A stretch of 64,000 nucleotides of DNA from an uncultured Lentisphaeria bacterium. GTDB lineage: Bacteria; Verrucomicrobiota; Lentisphaeria; Victivallales; UBA1829. Positions within the stretch are counted from its first letter, which is position 1. Every line of letters begins with the position of its first letter. Where the stretch lies: assembly GCA_905197955.1 (NCBI GenBank), contig CAJKAR010000023.1, forward strand, positions 1 to 64,000. The letters run 5' to 3'. Shown here in pieces: positions 59,732 to 64,000 of the stretch. Made by a program: the position numbers and the translations under genes. The notes under the pieces are model-generated. The model did not search any database, had not been told where the DNA came from, and saw nothing but the letters and a program-made list of their open reading frames with translations.

Positions 59732-60472
59732 ATGAACAGGGAAAAAAACGTTTTCACACTGATAGAACTCCTCGTGGTAATTGCGATCATCGCCATCCTG
59801 GCGGGAATGCTGCTGCCGGCACTGAACAGCGCAAGGGAGAAAGCCAGAACCATGACCTGCCTGAACCAGATGAAACAGATCGGGACCGCGGTCAACACCT
59901 ACACTAGCGATAACGACGATACCGTTCCCGGATACCGGATGAGCGAAACCGACACCGAAGAAAAAGACCGCTGGGTCGCCATGCTCAACAATTATGTCAA
60001 TAAAATGCCGTGGCTGTGGGCATGTCCGGCCTCACCGCAGTCGAACAATGCCTCCGCGATGAACTATCTTCACAACTACCGGACCCCCGGAGCGACCTTC
60101 TTCTCCGAACTCCGCAAAGTCCAGGGAATCGGGATCAATGCCATGGACTGGCGCGCCTCATCCGTTCCCCGCGTCTCCTTTGCCTATTCCTGGTTCAAGG
60201 CGGGACAGATTAAAAATCCCTCCATGGTGATTTACAGCGGAGACTGTGCCGGCGAACTCCTCGGCAATACTCAGGGACAGCTTCGATTTGAAGCCTATGT
60301 CTATCCAAGCACCAACGCCTTGAGAATGCAGCCCTATCACAACGGCGGCTTCGGCATCAATGCGCATTTCTTTGACGGCCATGTGGAGACCCTTCCCCAA
60401 AGCCGTGCCTATATGTGGACTCAAACGGCATCCACCGGAATCGGAAAGAACCACTTCTTCGTTACAAAATAA
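59732..60472 (+). CDS. Prepilin-type (pseudopilin) protein with H-x9-DG-like ending
   Basis: 246 residues. The leader MNREKNV precedes FTLIELLVVIAIIAILAGMLLPALNSAREKAR, a textbook prepilin cleavage site and helix. The first globular segment CLNQMKQIGTAVNTYTSDNDDTVPGY and the ending GGFGINAHFFDGHVETLP fit the H-x9-DG class. It starts 18 bases after the GH42-like gene, so it is in the GntR-controlled unit. No pilus assembly genes are nearby; the machinery is presumably encoded elsewhere. Confidence 0.9.
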   Translation: MNREKNVFTLIELLVVIAIIAILAGMLLPALNSAREKARTMTCLNQMKQIGTAVNTYTSDNDDTVPGYRMSETDTEEKDRWVAMLNNYVNKMPWLWACPASPQSNNASAMNYLHNYRTPGATFFSELRKVQGIGINAMDWRASSVPRVSFAYSWFKAGQIKNPSMVIYSGDCAGELLGNTQGQLRFEAYVYPSTNALRMQPYHNGGFGINAHFFDGHVETLPQSRAYMWTQTASTGIGKNHFFVTK

Positions 60473-60505
60473 CTCTTCCGGGAGCGGACGGAACAAACGG
60501 GAAAA

Positions 60506-61195
60506 TCATCCCCGTTCCGCATGTTTCCGCTCCATCATCCGGATCATCCGGCACGCCAGCACTCCCGCGCCGAATCCGTTGTCGATGTTCACCACCGACA
60601 TGCCTTCCGCACAGGAATTCAGCATTGCCAGCAGAGGTGCCACGCCTCCGAAACTCGCACCGTAACCGACCGATGTCGGCACCGCCACCAGCGGAGACTC
60701 CACCAGTCCGGCCAGGACACTTCCCAGCGCGCCTTCCATCCCGGCCACGGCAATCACCACATCCGCCCGGCGAATCTCTTCGATCCGTGCCAGCAGACGA
60801 TGCAGTCCGGCAACCCCTACATCGAAATGGCGCCCGACCTTTGCTCCGAAAAATTCCACCGTCCGCGCAGCCTCCTCCGCCACCGGAATATCCGCAGTTC
60901 CACCCGTACAGACCGCAACGAGCCCATGCAGTTCCGCAATAGTCCCCCATGTGGATTTCAAAATCCGGGAAACGGGATCATATTCCACAGCGATCCCGTC
61001 CTGCGTCAGGAATTCCGCCTGAGCCGGTGAACATTTTGTACCGAGCGCAGGGGTTCCGGCCTCCCGAAACGCATGCATGATCGACAGAAGCTGTTCCGGT
61101 GTCTTCCCCGGACAATAGACCGTTTCCCCAAGACCGGTCCGCGACGACCGCGTCATATCGAGTTTGGCAAATCCCAAATCCTTGAATGAATCCAT
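60506..61195 (-). CDS. larB: Pyridinium-3,5-biscarboxylic acid mononucleotide synthase (LarB)
   Basis: First enzyme of the nickel-pincer nucleotide cofactor route used by lactate racemase and relatives: carboxylates and hydrolyses nicotinic acid adenine dinucleotide. 229 residues. It has the PurE-like C-terminal domain with GGTADIPVAEEAARTVEFFGA, VAGMEGALGSVLAGL, AVPTSVGYGASFGGVAPLLAMLNSC and VVNIDNGFGAG, all characteristic of LarB. GAGGAGG precedes the ATG. LarC, LarE and LarA are not next to it, which is unusual. A LarA-like racemase or epimerase may be elsewhere. Confidence 0.92.
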   Translation of the reverse strand: MDSFKDLGFAKLDMTRSSRTGLGETVYCPGKTPEQLLSIMHAFREAGTPALGTKCSPAQAEFLTQDGIAVEYDPVSRILKSTWGTIAELHGLVAVCTGGTADIPVAEEAARTVEFFGAKVGRHFDVGVAGLHRLLARIEEIRRADVVIAVAGMEGALGSVLAGLVESPLVAVPTSVGYGASFGGVAPLLAMLNSCAEGMSVVNIDNGFGAGVLACRMIRMMERKHAERG

Positions 61196-61270
61196 TGTTT
61201 TCCTCCTCCCGGATATTCCGACGTTTCCCGGAAACAGTCACTCCCGGTACAAACTCCCAGGCACTCTCTT

Positions 61271-61309
61271 CGAAACAAAACCGCCGTATGAAAACTTTCC
61301 ATACGGCGG
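61271..61309 (-). terminator. Strong intrinsic terminator of the two-pseudopilin unit
   Basis: Leftward: perfect 10-bp stem (61281-61290/61300-61309), 9-base loop, then TTTTGTTTCG. Confidence 0.92.
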
Positions 61310-61342
61310 AATCGGAACATCGTTCAGCAGAACCGGCAGTTC

Positions 61343-62053
61343 TTAGTTTGTTTCAACGTAATTGTAGGTTTTCATCTTGTCTTTGATTCTGGAGGCATCG
61401 AAGTTATCGACACGTCCGTCAGCCATCGCCGCATTGGCGCGGTCGGAATGACGCAGGACAATATTTCCTTTTCCACTCGAACCAGCACTGCCGGTCCCCT
61501 CATCCAGGAAGTAGGCTTCCGGCTCTTTGCCGGTTCCCAGCGTGGAATCCGCAGCAAGAACATGCTTGTTGTCAATCTGCGAACGGATTCGGTAATACAC
61601 AGAAGTAGAACCAACTTTCAGTGAGCCTTCATCCGAATTACCCACCGGTACGCCGTAAGAATTCAGTTTTCCGGGATTGCCATAGGTGATCGGGCAGTTC
61701 ACAACTGTTTTCGACGTATCGGTCGCATCAAATCTCGGCAGATATTTTTTCATTCCGAGACGAATGTACCACGGAATGTTGGTTGCATTCTCCAGCGCAT
61801 CTTCCGATGATGGCTGGGAAGTTGCTGCCGTCGTGGAAGGAGTTCCTGCGAAATCAGCCGGAGGCAGAAGATCGTCAAAATCGTTTGCATACAGCATGAA
61901 GGTCGCGCCGACCTGCTTCAGATTGCTGACACAGGCCGCATTCTGCGCACTGGCACGCGATTTGTTCAACGCAGGCAGAAGCAGTCCGGCAAGGATGGCA
62001 ATAATGGAAATGACCACCAGGAGTTCCGTCAGGGTAAAATTCTGTTTCTTCAT
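61343..62053 (-). CDS. Prepilin-type (pseudopilin) protein, H-x9-DG-like
   Basis: 236 residues. Leader MKKQN, then FTLTELLVVISIIAILAGLLLPALNKSRASAQ: the prepilin motif with Thr in place of Ile/Val at +3 and Glu kept at +5. VSNLKQVGATFMLYANDFDDLLPP follows. The end reads NIVLRHSDRANAAMADGRVDNF, a clear H-x9-DG (H-SDRANAAMA-DG). The ATG at 62053 is chosen for the short leader; AGAAGGAAC lies ahead. It begins 17 bases after the preceding pseudopilin gene and ends before a strong terminator. Confidence 0.9.
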   Translation of the reverse strand: MKKQNFTLTELLVVISIIAILAGLLLPALNKSRASAQNAACVSNLKQVGATFMLYANDFDDLLPPADFAGTPSTTAATSQPSSEDALENATNIPWYIRLGMKKYLPRFDATDTSKTVVNCPITYGNPGKLNSYGVPVGNSDEGSLKVGSTSVYYRIRSQIDNKHVLAADSTLGTGKEPEAYFLDEGTGSAGSSGKGNIVLRHSDRANAAMADGRVDNFDASRIKDKMKTYNYVETN

Positions 62054-62070
62054 TTTTTCTGTTCCTTCTC

Positions 62071-62733
62071 TTAATAGGTTTTCACACCTTCCCATGATGT
62101 TGCATAACGAGCAGAATCTAAATCCTTAGTCGTATAAGGACCTTCTCTGGTAAAAACAGCGACAGGGGTCAAAAGAGTTTCCTTTGGATAAGCGTTTGAG
62201 CCTGTCATATACAATCCATCCAGTTTATTTTGCAATTCACCGTCCGATTTGTAGACGATAAAATAAGTTTTTCCCCACGGATCAAGATATCCTTTTTTTT
62301 GAGCATATGATGCTGGCGGATCCAAAAATGTTATATGCTTCTTATTATTGTACCATTCTGCTGAAGTTGAAGAAAGTTTCTCTGTGGGGTCAGGAGTAGC
62401 TGCGTTTGGATCATCATTATAAGGATAACCTATCATCATCGTAAAAAAACGTTTATATGATGTATCGGCTCCATTGGGGATTTCAGAATATTTTCTCCCA
62501 ATAACATACTGGGCGTTACTGTTTTCCGTGACACCATCAGGTTCCGGCATCGCAGAATATTCCGTTTCGAAATTCTTGATTGCCAGCTGAATGGAATTGC
62601 ATTCAGCCGCCGCCTGATTCAGTTTCGCAGTCGCCATACTCTTGCTGATCACGGGAATCGCAAGTCCAGCAAGAATCACAATAATTCCCACGACCACAAG
62701 GATTTCCACCAATGTGAAACTTCTCTTTTTCAT
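62071..62733 (-). CDS. GspG-like prepilin-type (pseudopilin) protein
   Basis: 220 residues. Leader MKKRS, then FTLVEILVVVGIIVILAGLAIPVISKSMATAK: a classical prepilin site and helix. Unlike its neighbours, the globular part resembles major pseudopilin GspG: AAAECNSIQLAIKNFETEYSAMP, and later YLDPWGKTYFIVYKSDGE with the 'DPWG' motif of GspG. It has the strongest promoter of the four pseudopilin genes and AAGGAG before its ATG, so it may be the major subunit. It is co-transcribed with the H-x9-DG protein. Confidence 0.9.
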   Translation of the reverse strand: MKKRSFTLVEILVVVGIIVILAGLAIPVISKSMATAKLNQAAAECNSIQLAIKNFETEYSAMPEPDGVTENSNAQYVIGRKYSEIPNGADTSYKRFFTMMIGYPYNDDPNAATPDPTEKLSSTSAEWYNNKKHITFLDPPASYAQKKGYLDPWGKTYFIVYKSDGELQNKLDGLYMTGSNAYPKETLLTPVAVFTREGPYTTKDLDSARYATSWEGVKTY

Positions 62734-62775
62734 TGGAACATACTCCTTCACGTTCTTAAGGTTCTTCCGTGGAGC

Positions 62776-62804
62776 ATTATACAACATTTTTTCCAGCAAG
62801 TCAA
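62776..62804 (-). promoter_or_regulatory. Promoter of the GspG-like pseudopilin gene
   Basis: Minus strand: TTGACT (62799-62804), 17-base spacer, perfect TATAAT (62776-62781). Confidence 0.8.
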
Positions 62805-62825
62805 CCCCTTTTTCCCGAAAAACAA

Positions 62826-62867
62826 CGGGAAGTTTTGAAAAAAAATGATTTTTTCATCATCTTCCCG
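62826..62867 (-). terminator. Probable terminator of queA
   Basis: Leftward: outer 7-bp CGGGAAG/CTTCCCG stem (62861-62867/62826-62832) enclosing a smaller ATGAT/ATCAT hairpin with an eight-T run. It lies about 45 bases past queA and before the pseudopilin promoter. Confidence 0.5.
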
Positions 62868-62909
62868 CATTTTTTCTTTCCGGCGAACCGGAACAGACGA
62901 ATAAATTCT

Positions 62910-63956
62910 CTATTTCAGAATCAGCATGCAGTCGCCATAACTGAAAAAACGCATCCGTTCGCGAACCGCCAGACGATAGGCGTTCCGAATGTTCTCGCAT
63001 CCGGCAAATGCACTGACCAGCATCAGAAGAGTGCTTTTCGGAAGATGAAAATTCGTCAGAAGAATATCCGCCGACAAAACCTCATATGGCGGATAAATAA
63101 AAATATCCGTACTCCCCGTGTGCGGTTTGAACAGACGATCCTGCTGCACACAGGATTCCAGCACCCGGAGCGTGGTCGTGCCGACCGCCGCAATCCGATG
63201 CCCTTCCAGACGTGTCCGGTTCAACAGTTCGGCAGTCTCTTCCGTAAAGCAGAAGTCCTCCGAGTGCATCTTATGCTCGGCAATCTCCTCCACCGTCACC
63301 GGTTTGAACGTTCCCTGCCCCACATGAAGCGTCACCGTTGCTTTCTGTACCCCTTTTGCGGCGAGTTCTTCCAGAATCTCTTTTGTAAAATGCAGTCCGG
63401 CAGTGGGAGCGGCGACCGCTCCGGGAGCCTCTGCATAAACCGTCTGATACCGTTCCGCATCCGGCGGAAGATTCTGACGTTTGATGTAGGGCGGAAGAGG
63501 AATATGTCCGCAACGCTCAATGATCTCCTCCGGAGCCTCTCCCGAGAGCTCCACCACGCATTCCCCCGATGGCTCTTTTTTCCGTACAATCACCTGCCAT
63601 CCCGATGGCTCCCCGCTTGTCAGCAGCAGCGCGAGCACCGTCCCTTCCGACACCCGTTTGCCCGGCTTCAGAAAACACGACCAGCAGCGATGATCCGCCT
63701 GCGGCCGCAACAGCATGATCTCAATCCTCGCTCCGGTCTCCTTCAGCGCAAACAGACGAGCCCGGATCACCCGGGTATTGTTGACCGCAATGCAGTCCCC
63801 CGGCTCCAGATAATCCACAATCCGGCGGAACGGCATGATCTCGCAATTCCCCGATCGGGAATCCAGCACCAGCATCCGCGAATCTCCGCGGTGCTCCGGA
63901 GGATTCTGGGCAATCAGCTCCTCCGGAAGTTCGTAATCAAAATCAGACGTGCGCAT
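62910..63956 (-). CDS. queA: S-adenosylmethionine:tRNA ribosyltransferase-isomerase
   Basis: Transfers and isomerises the ribose of SAM onto preQ1-tRNA to make epoxyqueuosine. 348 residues. Landmarks in order: SDFDYELPEELIAQNPPEHRGDSRML, NNTRVIRARLFA, PLPPYIKR, RYQTVYAEAPGAVAAPTAGLHFT, HVGQGTFKPV and TNFHLPKSTLLMLVSAFAG. The ATG at 63956 (MRTSDFD) is chosen because the protein then begins at the family start; the frame extends 6 residues more. Nothing upstream is visible because the window ends 44 bases later, so a preQ1 riboswitch cannot be judged. Confidence 0.97.
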   Translation of the reverse strand: MRTSDFDYELPEELIAQNPPEHRGDSRMLVLDSRSGNCEIMPFRRIVDYLEPGDCIAVNNTRVIRARLFALKETGARIEIMLLRPQADHRCWSCFLKPGKRVSEGTVLALLLTSGEPSGWQVIVRKKEPSGECVVELSGEAPEEIIERCGHIPLPPYIKRQNLPPDAERYQTVYAEAPGAVAAPTAGLHFTKEILEELAAKGVQKATVTLHVGQGTFKPVTVEEIAEHKMHSEDFCFTEETAELLNRTRLEGHRIAAVGTTTLRVLESCVQQDRLFKPHTGSTDIFIYPPYEVLSADILLTNFHLPKSTLLMLVSAFAGCENIRNAYRLAVRERMRFFSYGDCMLILK

Positions 63957-64000
63957 CCTGATACATCCTCTCATATTCGGAAGCGGTCCGATTCCAGGAG

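Overview
This window most resembles a chromosome segment from a Lentisphaerota (Victivallis-like) gut bacterium. That assignment is an inference from gene content, not a database match. It rests on four prepilin-type proteins with the short-leader 'FTL(I/V)E' N-terminus, uroporphyrinogen-decarboxylase-family paralogues not tied to haem synthesis, many glycoside hydrolases, and a Gram-negative lipid A gene (lpxC). I saw no phage, insertion sequence or CRISPR array.

Layout. 1-1.05 kb: the end of an acetyl-xylan-esterase-like gene and a tRNA-Cys. 1.2-8.1 kb: a leftward run lpxC, tandem fabZ, glgB, rsmB-like, tatD-like, tcdA behind one strong promoter. 8.3-9.8 kb: NAD(P)HX repair enzyme. 9.8-28.9 kb: a large surface-glycan locus. 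Its left arm (leftward) holds a cytidylyltransferase/GHMP-kinase fusion, a UGM-like flavoenzyme, a polyprenyl-phosphate GT2 plus GtrA, two very large membrane proteins, and a GDP-mannose pyrophosphorylase. Its right arm (rightward) holds an ABC-2 permease, a Wzt-like ATPase with a C-terminal domain, a coiled-coil methyltransferase and four glycosyltransferases. The arms fire from back-to-back promoters at 19.9-20.03 kb. 28.9-38.2 kb: dinG-like helicase, aroC, a GH78 rhamnosidase, a striking cluster of hairpins, an orphan ABC ATPase, pheA and purM. 38.4-40.6 kb: uxaC-nagB sugar catabolism operon. 40.7-45.1 kb: a GNAT/GrpB fusion, two divergent UroD-family genes and an AraC regulator. 45.2-49.9 kb: pseudopilin, secreted clan-A glycosidase and secreted carbohydrate-binding protein. 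50-52.4 kb: BRCT-less NAD ligase and an EEP-family hydrolase. 52.5-60.5 kb: a LacI regulator with a glycosidase-like TIM-barrel protein, then a GntR regulator with a GH42-like secreted protein and a pseudopilin. 60.5-64 kb: larB, two further pseudopilins and queA.

How the genes fit together. The central locus should build a polysaccharide on a lipid carrier in the cytoplasm, export it by an ABC transporter and possibly cap it by methylation. Three of its proteins carry two copies each of the same beta-rich tail domain. The right third looks like several small, separately regulated polysaccharide-use modules, each with its own AraC, LacI or GntR regulator. Two of these pair a pseudopilin with a secreted glycosidase in one transcription unit, behind promoters that resemble each other. 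That pairing is the most interesting candidate system here. A second is the cluster of six unrelated perfect hairpins after the rhamnosidase gene.
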